Part shown: positions 7,407 through 15,172 of the stretch, in pieces | Numbering within the stretch: the stretch's first letter is position 1 | How the letters are laid out: every line of letters starts with the position of its first letter | NCBI GenBank assembly: GCA_023249815.1 | Contig: JAHFBX010000014.1 | Coordinates: 1-20,646, forward strand | DNA from: Candidatus Eiseniibacteriota bacterium | Lineage (GTDB): Bacteria; Eisenbacteria; RBG-16-71-46 | DNA length: 20,646 nt | Direction: 5' to 3' | Translations under genes and position numbers: made by a program | Notes under the pieces: model-generated | What the model was told of the DNA's origin: nothing | The model's database searches: none | The model's input: only the letters and a program-made list of their open reading frames with translations

Positions 7407-7749
7407 TGCGGGACGAGTAGCGCGCCCAAGGTCACGAGCGAGCCGGGGACGGTGAGAGCCCGGCGGCCGGCTGGACGCCGCGAAGATCACCCCGTGCCGG
7501 ATCCCAAACGCGCACCGCGCGCGCGAACGGGCCCGGCTAGCCCCCGGCAGAGGCGGCGCGGCGGACGCGACGAGGTAGAGCCGGGCTGGGCGCCCTCCCA
7601 GTGTCGCGTTCGGGGCCGGAGCCACGGGCTCCACGAGGCGCGTCCCGCGAGGGACGCGCGAAGCCGGGTGGCAACGCGACTCCCCGTCGCCCCGGCGGAT
7701 GCGGCGGCCTCGCGCGCTTTAGCGCGGCTCGGGCGCATCCGCCGGGGCG
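7407..7749 (+). promoter_or_regulatory. T-box riboswitch (isoleucine, AUC specifier) upstream of ileS
   Basis: Stem I base is TGCGGG (7407-7412) pairing with CCCGTG (7491-7496). The specifier loop has AGTA (7416-7419) opposite GAA (7482-7484), then the specifier ATC (7486-7488). The distal loop GGTGAGAG (7451-7458) is closed by GCCGGG/CCCGGC. Stem II is GCGAC (7567-7571) with GTCGC (7603-7607), containing an inner CTGGG/CCCAG hairpin. Stem III is a 9-bp stem with a GCGA tetraloop (7638-7659). The antiterminator is GCCGGG (7663-7668), bulge TGGCAAC, GCGAC (7676-7680), loop TCCCC, GTCGC (7686-7690), CCCGGC (7691-7696). T-boxes sense uncharged tRNA and raise expression of the matching synthetase; AUC is an Ile codon and the next gene is ileS. 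Two deviations: the bulge reads TGGCAAC rather than TGGNACC, and the N is C. Confidence 0.93.
7688..7749 (+). terminator. Terminator-like hairpin competing with the T-box antiterminator
   Basis: A perfect 16-bp stem joins 7688-7703 to 7734-7749, with an inner CGCGC/GCGCG hairpin capped by TTTA. Its 5' arm uses 7688-7696, the 3' arms of both antiterminator helices, so the two folds exclude each other. No U-tract follows (AACGCCTTTCC). It is therefore either a non-canonical terminator of the kind proposed for GC-rich genomes or acts otherwise. The ileS ribosome site (7764-7769) lies outside it. Confidence 0.75.
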
Positions 7750-7774
7750 AACGCCTTTCCGCCGAGGAGCCCGC

Positions 7775-10576
7775 ATGACGGAGCAACCGAAGAAGCCCGG
7801 CTACCGCGACACGTTGAACATGCCCGTGACGGCGTTCCCGATGAAGGCGGACCTCGCGAGGCGCGAACCCGAGCGGTTGCGCGCCTGGCTCGAGGCCGAG
7901 GCCTACGCCACGCTTCGCCTGCGCCGGCGCGGCCGTCCGCTATGGCTCCTGCATGACGGCCCGCCCTACTCGAACAATCATCTCCACATGGGAACGGCCG
8001 CGAACAAGATCTGGAAGGACGCGGCCGTGCGCCAGGCCTCGCTCCAGGGCTTCGACGCGCCGTACGTGCCGGGCTGGGACAACCACGGCATGCCGATCGA
8101 GATGCAGGTGGGCCGCGAGTTCGCGGAGAAGCAGCACAAGCCCACGCGGCTCGAGCTGCGCCGCGCCTGCCGGACCTACGCCGAGAAGTGGATCGCCATC
8201 CAGCGCGACGAGTTCATCCGCCTCGGCGGCTGGGGCGACTGGCACCGCCCCTACCTGACCATGGCGCCCGAATTCGAAGCGGAGATCCTGGAGACGCTGT
8301 CGCTTCTGAATCAGCGCGGGTTCATCCAACGCGGCAAGCGCTCGATCCATTGGTGCCCCACGGATCGCACGGCGCTCGCCATGGCCGAGATCGAGTACGC
8401 CGACGTGGCCTCGCCGAGCCTGTTCGTGCGCTTCCCGCTGCGCGAGGACGCGCCCTCCGGCGCGCTCAAGCGCTGGCCCGAGGCGAACGCTGTGGCGTGG
8501 ACCACGACGCCGTGGACGCTGCCCGCGAACCTCGGGCTCATGGTGGACCCAAAGGCCGAATACGCCGTGACGCGCGCGCGCGGCCATGTGCTCGTCGTGG
8601 CCCAAGCGCGGCTCGCGGCGTTCGCAGAGCGCCTCGGCGAGTCCTTGGAGACGCTCGCGACGGTGCGCGGCGCGGATCTCGTGGGCGCGATCTTCGAGGG
8701 GCCGTTCGGCAACCGCTCGCGCGTCGTGGACGGCTCGCCGTACGTGAGCATGGAGGATGGCACCGGCATCGTGCACACCGCGCCGGGCCACGGCAGCGAG
8801 GACTTCATCGTCGGACAGCGGAGCGGGCTCGGCGTGTTCTGCCCCGTGGACGAGGCCGGTCGCTTCACGCCCGAGGTGGCACCGTTCGCGGGCCGCAGCG
8901 TGCTCGAGGTGAACGACGACATCGTCCGCTGGCTCGGCGAGCACGGCGTGCTGCTCGAATCGTGGAGTTACACGCACAGCTATCCGCACTGCTGGCGCTG
9001 CCGGAAGCCCGTCATCTTCCGTGCCACCGACCAGTGGTTCATGATCGTGGACCACGACGGCCATCGCGACCGCTGCGTGGAGCTGATCGAGCATGCCGTG
9101 CGCTGGGACCCGGACAGCTCGAAGAACCGCATCCGCGAAGCCGTGAAGAGCCGCCCGGACTGGTGCCTGTCGCGCCAGCGGAGCTGGGGCGTCGGCATCC
9201 CCGCGGTCTACTGCGAGGCTTGCGGTGCGCCGACGCTCGACGAGCGCGTGATGCGGCTCGCCGCCGAGAAGGTGCGCGAAGCCGACTCCGACACCTGGTA
9301 CGAACGCCCGGTGGAGGAGTTCCTGCCGACGGGCTTCACCTGCCCGGCGTGCGGCTCGGCTGGCCCATTCCGGAAGGAAGAGGACGTGCTCGACGTGTGG
9401 TTCGACTCCGGCGCCACGCATCGCGCCGTACGGGTGTCGCACCCCGAGCTGGCACCCGCGTGGCAGGGCGCGCATGGGAACTCCGAGATCCTCTACTTCG
9501 AGGGCCCCGATCAGCATCGCGGCTGGTTCAACTCGTCGCTCATGGTCGGCGTCGGCGTCGAGGACCGGGCGCCCTACACGGCGGTCGCGACGCACGGCTG
9601 GGTGCTGGACGCCGCGGGCCGCGCCATGCACAAGTCGATCGGGAATGTCGTGAGCCCGCAGACGGTGATCGATCGCTACGGCGCGGACGTCGTTCGCTGG
9701 TGGGCGCTGGCGACGGATTGGCGGAACGACGTGCGCGTGGGCGACGAGATCCTGCAGCGCGTCGCCGATGCCTATCGTAAGGTGCGAAACACGCTGCGCT
9801 TCCTGCTCGGGAACCTGAGCGACTTCTCCCCGGCACACGCGGTGCCGCACGAACGGCTGCTTCGCGTGGACCGCGCGTTCGCCGACCATCTCACCGCGCG
9901 TCTCGCGCGCGTCCGGAGCGAGTGGACGGCGCTGCAGTTCCACCGCGCGCTGGATCAGGTGCTGGACCTGTGCACGGTGGATCTCTCGGCGGTGTTCCTG
10001 GACGTGGCGAAGGACCGTCTCTACACGCTCGCCCCCGACGACCCGGCGCGGCGCTCCGCGCAGACCGCGCTGTGGCAGTCGCTCCACGACCTGCTGCTCG
10101 CGGTGTCGCCTGCGCTCGTGTTCACGGCGGACGAGGCGTGGCGCGAACATCCCGGACTGGTCCACGAGTGCGAGAGCGTGCACTTCGGCGAATGGCCGAA
10201 GCGCGACGAGGCGGGACGAACGAGCGAGGAGTGGCTGTTCCTGCGCGAGGTGCGCGACACCGTGAACGCCGCGATCGAACCGCTGCGCGCGACTCGCACG
10301 CTCATGACCACGGCCGAGGCCGAGGTGACGCTGGCCGCCCCTCGTGCGTGGATCGAGCGGCTGCGCCCCTACGGCGACGAACTGCCCGCGCTGCTTATCG
10401 TCGCCGAGCTCTCGCTCGAGACGCTCGGCGACGGCGCCGAGCCCCGCGTGGACGTGCGCAAGACGACGCGAGCGAAGTGCGACCGCTGCTGGATGTATCG
10501 CGCCGACGTCGGCCACGACTCGTCGCAGCCGGGACTCTGTTCGCGCTGCACGAGCGCGTTGGCGGCGAAGGGCTAG
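7775..10576 (+). CDS. ileS: Isoleucyl-tRNA synthetase
   Basis: This 933-aa class I synthetase charges tRNA-Ile with isoleucine in the cytoplasm. PPYSNNHLHMGT places the HIGH-type motif at 71-74. The CP1 editing domain shows TTTPWTLPAN and HTAPGHGSEDF. DVWFDSG lies in the catalytic core. The KMSKS loop reads MHKSIGN (about 618-624), a variant of KMSKSLGN that keeps the second Lys and Ser. A C-terminal zinc finger has Cys902, Cys905, Cys922 and Cys925. Length fits the bacterial type with a zinc-binding tail. ATG 7775 is preceded by GAGGAG (7764-7769) at 5 nt. The T-box leader predicts induction when uncharged tRNA-Ile accumulates. The stop TAG overlaps the stop of the convergent kinase gene. 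Confidence 0.98.
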   Translation: MTEQPKKPGYRDTLNMPVTAFPMKADLARREPERLRAWLEAEAYATLRLRRRGRPLWLLHDGPPYSNNHLHMGTAANKIWKDAAVRQASLQGFDAPYVPGWDNHGMPIEMQVGREFAEKQHKPTRLELRRACRTYAEKWIAIQRDEFIRLGGWGDWHRPYLTMAPEFEAEILETLSLLNQRGFIQRGKRSIHWCPTDRTALAMAEIEYADVASPSLFVRFPLREDAPSGALKRWPEANAVAWTTTPWTLPANLGLMVDPKAEYAVTRARGHVLVVAQARLAAFAERLGESLETLATVRGADLVGAIFEGPFGNRSRVVDGSPYVSMEDGTGIVHTAPGHGSEDFIVGQRSGLGVFCPVDEAGRFTPEVAPFAGRSVLEVNDDIVRWLGEHGVLLESWSYTHSYPHCWRCRKPVIFRATDQWFMIVDHDGHRDRCVELIEHAVRWDPDSSKNRIREAVKSRPDWCLSRQRSWGVGIPAVYCEACGAPTLDERVMRLAAEKVREADSDTWYERPVEEFLPTGFTCPACGSAGPFRKEEDVLDVWFDSGATHRAVRVSHPELAPAWQGAHGNSEILYFEGPDQHRGWFNSSLMVGVGVEDRAPYTAVATHGWVLDAAGRAMHKSIGNVVSPQTVIDRYGADVVRWWALATDWRNDVRVGDEILQRVADAYRKVRNTLRFLLGNLSDFSPAHAVPHERLLRVDRAFADHLTARLARVRSEWTALQFHRALDQVLDLCTVDLSAVFLDVAKDRLYTLAPDDPARRSAQTALWQSLHDLLLAVSPALVFTADEAWREHPGLVHECESVHFGEWPKRDEAGRTSEEWLFLREVRDTVNAAIEPLRATRTLMTTAEAEVTLAAPRAWIERLRPYGDELPALLIVAELSLETLGDGAEPRVDVRKTTRAKCDRCWMYRADVGHDSSQPGLCSRCTSALAAKG

Positions 10577-11232
10577 ACCGGCCCGCCGACGTCCAGCCGC
10601 AGCTCCGCCTGCGGCGGGAAGCGCCGCTTGAGGAGTTCGACCAGGTCGCGGAACTCCGGCGTGTCGCCCACGAGCGGCACGCGGTCGGTGTCGATCTCCA
10701 GCACCTCGCCCTGCTTCGCGGCGCGCGCCATCCAGTCGTCGTACGCCGCGTTCAGCCGGCGGATGTAGTCGATGCCGATCGTCTTCTCGCTGTCTCTGCC
10801 GCGCTTCGCGATGCGCTCCATGAGCGTCTCCGAGCGGGCCTTCAAATAGACGATCAGGTCCGGCGGGCGCAGGAAACCGACCATGCAATGGAACAGCGCG
10901 ACGTAGTTTTCGTAGTCCACGTCGGTCATCGAGCCCTGCTGCCACAGCGTCTTCGCGAAGATCTCGGCGTCCTCGTAGATGGTGCGGTCCTGGATGAACG
11001 GCAGCGGGCTCTTGCCGATCTCGACCTGGGCCTTGAAGCGCTCGCCCAGGAAGTAGATCTGGAGGTGGAAGCTCCAGCGCGGCATGTCCTTGTAGAACGG
11101 GTCCAGGTACGGGTTCTGGATCACCGGCTCGTAGTGCGCCGCCCAGCCCAGTTCGGCGGCGATCCGGTTCGTGAGCTGGGTCTTGCCCACCCCGATATTG
11201 CCCGCGATCGCGAGGAAGAATCCGGTGTTCAT
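10573..11232 (-). CDS. Deoxynucleoside kinase (dAK/dGK/dCK family)
   Basis: This 219-aa protein has the P-loop GNIGVGKT (11-18), Glu35 in YEPV, the Asp-Arg motif in QDRTIYEDAEIFA (Asp82, Arg83), and an arginine-rich lid, ERIAKRGRD (139-147). This set is characteristic of the deoxynucleoside kinase family, which phosphorylates salvaged deoxyadenosine, deoxyguanosine or deoxycytidine. Substrate choice cannot be read from sequence alone. ATG 11232 has GGAGGG (11244-11249) 11 nt upstream. The gene converges on ileS, and the two stops share the palindrome CTAG (10573-10576) with no terminator between them, so transcripts from the two sides must overlap. Confidence 0.93.
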   Translation of the reverse strand: MNTGFFLAIAGNIGVGKTQLTNRIAAELGWAAHYEPVIQNPYLDPFYKDMPRWSFHLQIYFLGERFKAQVEIGKSPLPFIQDRTIYEDAEIFAKTLWQQGSMTDVDYENYVALFHCMVGFLRPPDLIVYLKARSETLMERIAKRGRDSEKTIGIDYIRRLNAAYDDWMARAAKQGEVLEIDTDRVPLVGDTPEFRDLVELLKRRFPPQAELRLDVGGPV

Positions 11233-11585
11233 CGGCTTGCTGACCCTCCACGCATCCTTGGCACAAACCTTTCCTTTTTCGCGGCGGGTCGTGACTGTTC
11301 CCGGACTTCTTCGTCCCGCGAGGCTGGCATGCTGATCGTGTCGTTGGGGCTCTCGGGACCCGCGTCGCCGGCATGAAGAAAAGTCGAACCTGCGGCGGTC
11401 CCCGAGCGTCTATGCAATCGAACGGCTGTTGTTCTGGTCATGGGGGGCGAGTTCGAAGAATCTCGCGTGCGGCCCGCGACTCGGAGGACGAAGCCCCCCA
11501 GTAGTTCGAGACCCCGTCCGGCATCGCCGGGCGGGGTCCTCGCTTGGCGCGCGAGACAGACGCTATCGGCGCCGCGGCTCGAGCG
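11233..11585. other. Intergenic region with stem-loops and no convincing gene
   Basis: This 353-nt gap separates two minus-strand genes. It is less GC-rich than its surroundings in places (11262-11280). TGGGGGGC (11441-11448) pairs perfectly with GCCCCCCA (11493-11500), enclosing a TCGCG/CGCGA hairpin (11463-11467 with 11475-11479). A second, stronger hairpin follows at 11510-11538. The acceptor-like 7-bp stem suggested a tRNA, but only 44 nt lie between its arms and no T- or anticodon arm folds. A small structured RNA is possible. I see no clear promoter. Confidence 0.45.
11510..11538 (-). terminator. Likely terminator of the prsR operon
   Basis: GACCCCGTCCGGC (11510-11522) and GCCGGGCGGGGTC (11526-11538) form a 13-bp stem with one mismatch or wobble and a 3-nt loop, starting 47 nt beyond the prsR stop. 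There is no U-tract on either strand, like the other strong hairpins in this window. Confidence 0.55.
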
Positions 11586-12989
11586 TCAAGACGCGCCGGC
11601 GTCCTCTTCAACGCCCTCCTCGGGCAGCCCTGGCCTGCGGAACCGCGCGAGGTCCAGCCCGTGCTTGCGCACGAGATCGTGCAGCGTGGGCCGGCTCACG
11701 TCGATCTCGCGCGCCGCTCGCGTGACGTTGCCGGCGTTTCGCGTGAGCGCCTCGACCACCAGCCGGCGCTCGGCCTCGTCGCGCGCGGCCTGCAGCGTGG
11801 GCAGCGGTTCGGCGCCACCGCCCGCGGACTCCAGCTCGAGGTCCTCGGGCCGCAGGTAGGAGTCCTGCGCCAGGATGACCGCGCGCTGCACGCGATTCTC
11901 GAGTTCGCGCACGTTTCCCGGCCACGGATGCGCCGCGATCGCGCGCAGCGCCGCCTGCGTGAAGCCGCGCAGCCGTCGCTTGTGCTGGCGACCGTAGAAC
12001 TCGAGGAAATACTCCGCGAGCAGCCGCAGATCGTCGCCGCGCTCTCGCAGCGGCGGGACCTGGATGATGATGACGCCGAGCCGGAAGAACAGGTCCTCGC
12101 GAAAGCGGCCCTCGTCGATCATGGCGCGCAGGTTCCGGTTCGTGGCCGCCACGATGCGCGCGTCCACGCGAACGGGCTCGCGCCCGCCGACGCGTTCGAC
12201 GACGTGCTCCTGTAGGAAGCGCAGCAGCTTCACTTGAAGATGTGTGGGAACCTCGCCAATCTCGTCCAGGAACAGCGTGCCGTGGTCGGCCAGCTCGAAC
12301 TTGCCCTCGCGCGTGCGGTAGGCGTCGGTGAACGAGCCTTTCTCGTGCCCGAACAGCTCGGACTCCAGCAGGTTCTCCGGGATGGCGCCGCAGTTGATGG
12401 GCACGAACGGCTGGTCGCGGCGGGGCCCGGCGTCGTGGATGGCGTTCGCGACCAGCTCCTTGCCCGTGCCGTTCTCGCCGAGTACGAGCACGTTGACGTC
12501 CGTGGAGGCCACGCGCTGCACGAGCCCGTACACCTTGCGCATCGGCTCGGACTCGCCCACCAGGCGGTGATAGCGCTTGCGCGCCACGGCGCCGCCCGGC
12601 TGCGCCATCTCGATGCCGCGAATGTGCACCGCGCGTTTCAGGATGACGCGCAGCTCCTCGAGTTCGATGGGCTTGGCGTACCAATCCACGGCGCCGCGCT
12701 GAATGGCGGTGAGTGCGTTCTCGCGGCGGTCGTTGCCGGTCACCATGATGACCTTGGTGAGCGGGTGGCGCTCGACGATCTCGTCCAGCAGATCCAGGCC
12801 CTCGGGCCCCGCGCTCGGCGGCCCGAGCGTGACGTCCAGCGTCACGATGCCGGGGCGCTCCTCGCGCAGCGCGCGGCGCGCCTCGTCCGCCGTGCTCGCG
12901 GTGACCACGTCGTACTCGCCGGCCAAGCCCCAGCGGAGCTGATTCAGGATGCTCTCCTCGTCGTCCACGATGAGGATCTTCTCGAGCAT
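11586..12989 (-). CDS. prsR: PrsR-type sigma-54-dependent response regulator
   Basis: 467 aa. The receiver domain (about 1-120) has Asp9, Asp10, phospho-acceptor Asp52 and Lys106. The AAA+ domain (about 143-375) has Walker A GENGTGKE (171-178), Walker B LFLDEI (239-244), an arginine-finger segment FREDLFFRL (297-305), and the sigma-54 contact loop as GSFTDA (218-223) instead of GAFTGA. A Fis-type helix-turn-helix lies at about 405-447. The domain order and the partner PrsK-like kinase match the PEP-CTERM-system regulator PrsR, which activates sigma-54 promoters. ATG 12989 overlaps the prsK stop as TGATG and has AAGGGGG 5 nt upstream. GTG 12992 would add one residue. It is the last gene of a coupled three-gene unit. 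Confidence 0.92.
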   Translation of the reverse strand: MLEKILIVDDEESILNQLRWGLAGEYDVVTASTADEARRALREERPGIVTLDVTLGPPSAGPEGLDLLDEIVERHPLTKVIMVTGNDRRENALTAIQRGAVDWYAKPIELEELRVILKRAVHIRGIEMAQPGGAVARKRYHRLVGESEPMRKVYGLVQRVASTDVNVLVLGENGTGKELVANAIHDAGPRRDQPFVPINCGAIPENLLESELFGHEKGSFTDAYRTREGKFELADHGTLFLDEIGEVPTHLQVKLLRFLQEHVVERVGGREPVRVDARIVAATNRNLRAMIDEGRFREDLFFRLGVIIIQVPPLRERGDDLRLLAEYFLEFYGRQHKRRLRGFTQAALRAIAAHPWPGNVRELENRVQRAVILAQDSYLRPEDLELESAGGGAEPLPTLQAARDEAERRLVVEALTRNAGNVTRAAREIDVSRPTLHDLVRKHGLDLARFRRPGLPEEGVEEDAGAS

Positions 12990-15172
12990 CACGCCCCCTT
13001 CGCCTTGGCCGCGGCCGGGCCGTCCACCGCGCCGCCGGCCGGAGCCGCGGGCGGGACGCGCAACGTGAACACGGTGCCCTCGCCGAGTCGGCTGCGGGCG
13101 TCGATCGTGCCACCGTGAGCTTCCACGATGCCGCGGCTTTGCGCCAGCCCGACGCCCAACCCGCCCTTCTTCGTGGTCGAGAACGGTTTGAAGAGACGCG
13201 TGCGCATGAACTCCTCGCTCATGCCGCGGCCGGAGTCACTGACTTCGATCACCGCTTCACTCGAGCCGTCCACGCCGGACACGCTGATCGCTCGCACCGT
13301 GATCGTGCCGGGTCCGCCGAGCGCCTCGCGTGCGTTGACGAGCAGGTTCACGAGCACGCGCCCGATCTGCCGGCGATCGAGCACGGCCTCGGCACTGTCG
13401 GGCACGATGACCTGCACGTTCACGCCCGGCGGTGGCTCGAGTGCCAGACCGCTCTCGATGAGCGCGTCCGCCACCAGCTCGCGCAGCGCGCACGGCGCCG
13501 GCTGCGGCGCGGGCGGTGACGACACACCGGAGACCTGCGACATGAGTTCGCGCAGCGAGCGAACGGTGCGCTCGACCACCGCCATGGCATCGCGCTGGAA
13601 GTCGGGATTGCCGAGGTGGCGCCGGGCGTTGTCGACCACGAGCGCCAGCCCCGAGACATGGTTCTTCATGTCGTGGAGCACGAAGCTCGACAGGCGCTGC
13701 AACGATTCCAGCTGCCGGGCCTCGGCCATGCGCTCGGCCTGTCGCGAGAACCACAACGCCGAGGCGAGCTGGCGGGACATCGCGGCGAGGAACTCGAGGT
13801 CCTCGTCGGACCACGCCTCGTCGCCGCGCTTGGGCGAGAGCCACAACAGCGCGATCAGCGGTTCCTCGAGCGCCAAGGGCGCGCACACCTCGGCACCGAG
13901 CGACGTGCGCAGGAGCTTGCTCGACTCCAGCCCCTGCGCGAGTTCGGGATCGAGTCCGCCGTCAGAGAACAGTACCGGCCAGCGCTCGCGTTCGAACCAG
14001 CGCACGACCGGATGGGTGGCCTCGAGCGTCGTCGGCGAGCCGGAGGGCCCATGCAGGAGTCGAAACGCACCCGCGGGATCCTCGCGGAAATGTACCGCGA
14101 TGTGCTCGGCGTCGAAGATGTCGCGCGCGAGCGTCTCGATCTGGCGGCACACGCCCTCGGGCGAAGCCGAGGGCGACAGCGCGCGGCTCACCCGCCCCCA
14201 CTCGCGGCGGTAGTCGTAGCGATACGCGTAGAAGTTGCGGTCCACGAACCGACGGATCGCTCGGGCGCTGCCGGGTCGCGCCATCAGGACCAGCGCGCCG
14301 CCCGTCACGAACAGCATGAAGATCACCAGCGACCAGGCGCGGAACTCATTGGTGAGCGCGGGCAGGAGCCGCGACAGCGCGAACGTGAGCACCAGGAACG
14401 CGATCGCGAGCGTGACCGAGACGGACGAGTAATACACCACGGGCCGGCCGATGGGCACACTCATGTCACGCAACCGGCGCCTCGCCAGCGCCAGCGCCGC
14501 GGTGGAGCCCGACACGAACAGCACGGGTGCCGCGGCCGCGAGCCAGCTGGCATGGACGTTCCCACGGACGACTCCGGCCGAGACCACGAGCAGCTCGGTC
14601 AGGACCGCGACCAGGATCGAGACGAACAGTCCTCCCAGTCTTCGCTGCGACGACGCGGGTGCCGCGCGCAGCATGCCCTCGAGGTTCAGGAGCACGAACA
14701 GCATGGTCACGGCGAGATAGCCGAGGTAGGCCTGGCCCAGGGGCCCCAGGTGCACCGACACGGCTCCGTCGCTCACCGTGACGCGCTCGAGCATGAGTGG
14801 CGAGCGGGCGAGCGCGAACAGCAGCACGCCGGCCGCGAGCGAGAGCGCCAACGGCGCGCCGGACTCGGCAAGCTGGCGGCGGGGCTCCGGCCGGCCGAGC
14901 AGCACGCTCAGCGAAAGCCACAGCCAGGACGTCAGCGCCGAGACCCGCGCCAGGTATTCCGCCCACACCATGGCGCCGTCGGGCGTCGTGGCGTGCAGGA
15001 GGCCCAACACGCCGGCCTGGAGGGCCGAGAGCGAGAGGAATGACGACGAGAACAGCAGCGTCACGAGCCAGTGTCCGCGCTGGAGCAGCGCGATCAGGCC
15101 GATCGCCATGAGCAGCATGGCGCTCGCCGAGATGGCCGCCTGCTGGAGCGCAGGCGTCCAGAACGCGTTCAT
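12989..15172 (-). CDS. prsK: PrsK-type membrane sensor histidine kinase
   Basis: 727 aa. Residues 1 to about 300 contain around eight membrane-spanning segments. FYAYRYDYRREW (314-325) is a PrsK-like junction. A GAF-like domain follows (about 335-475). The H-box is FVLHDMKN with phospho-acceptor His500, and the kinase domain has Asn609 and Asn613, DSGRGM (646-651) and GGLGVGL (670-676). The HDMKN form of the H-box and this architecture match the PEP-CTERM-system kinase PrsK, which in known systems phosphorylates PrsR. The signal sensed is unknown. ATG 15172 overlaps the dehydratase stop as ATGA, and its own stop overlaps prsR. No exosortase gene or PEP-CTERM substrate is in this window. Confidence 0.92.
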   Translation of the reverse strand: MNAFWTPALQQAAISASAMLLMAIGLIALLQRGHWLVTLLFSSSFLSLSALQAGVLGLLHATTPDGAMVWAEYLARVSALTSWLWLSLSVLLGRPEPRRQLAESGAPLALSLAAGVLLFALARSPLMLERVTVSDGAVSVHLGPLGQAYLGYLAVTMLFVLLNLEGMLRAAPASSQRRLGGLFVSILVAVLTELLVVSAGVVRGNVHASWLAAAAPVLFVSGSTAALALARRRLRDMSVPIGRPVVYYSSVSVTLAIAFLVLTFALSRLLPALTNEFRAWSLVIFMLFVTGGALVLMARPGSARAIRRFVDRNFYAYRYDYRREWGRVSRALSPSASPEGVCRQIETLARDIFDAEHIAVHFREDPAGAFRLLHGPSGSPTTLEATHPVVRWFERERWPVLFSDGGLDPELAQGLESSKLLRTSLGAEVCAPLALEEPLIALLWLSPKRGDEAWSDEDLEFLAAMSRQLASALWFSRQAERMAEARQLESLQRLSSFVLHDMKNHVSGLALVVDNARRHLGNPDFQRDAMAVVERTVRSLRELMSQVSGVSSPPAPQPAPCALRELVADALIESGLALEPPPGVNVQVIVPDSAEAVLDRRQIGRVLVNLLVNAREALGGPGTITVRAISVSGVDGSSEAVIEVSDSGRGMSEEFMRTRLFKPFSTTKKGGLGVGLAQSRGIVEAHGGTIDARSRLGEGTVFTLRVPPAAPAGGAVDGPAAAKAKGA

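Noticed and set aside
7625..7773. Eight-nt complementarity between CGGGCTCC (7625-7632) and GGAGCCCG over the ileS ribosome site
   Set aside because: The upstream segment already forms a local GGAGCC/GGCTCC hairpin (7618-7632) in the Stem IIA/B position of the T-box, so long-range sequestration is less likely.
11259..11274. TGGCAC-N5-TTTCC on the plus strand resembling a sigma-54 promoter
   Set aside because: The -24 part is perfect, but the -12 box lacks the nearly invariant GC, and no plus-strand gene follows.
7940..11374. A 1144-codon open frame on the minus strand across ileS and the kinase
   Set aside because: It is antisense to ileS and in a shadow frame of the kinase, with biased composition and no recognisable motif.
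11229..11441. A 70-codon ORF ending in an ATGA overlap with the nucleoside kinase start
   Set aside because: The overlap is attractive, but third codon positions are only about half G or C, unlike the strong GC3 bias of true genes here, and the product has no motif.
11441..11500. tRNA-like acceptor stem (GGGGGGC with GCCCCCC plus A)
   Set aside because: Only 44 nt separate the arms, too short for a cloverleaf, and neither strand gives a five-bp T arm or an anticodon arm.
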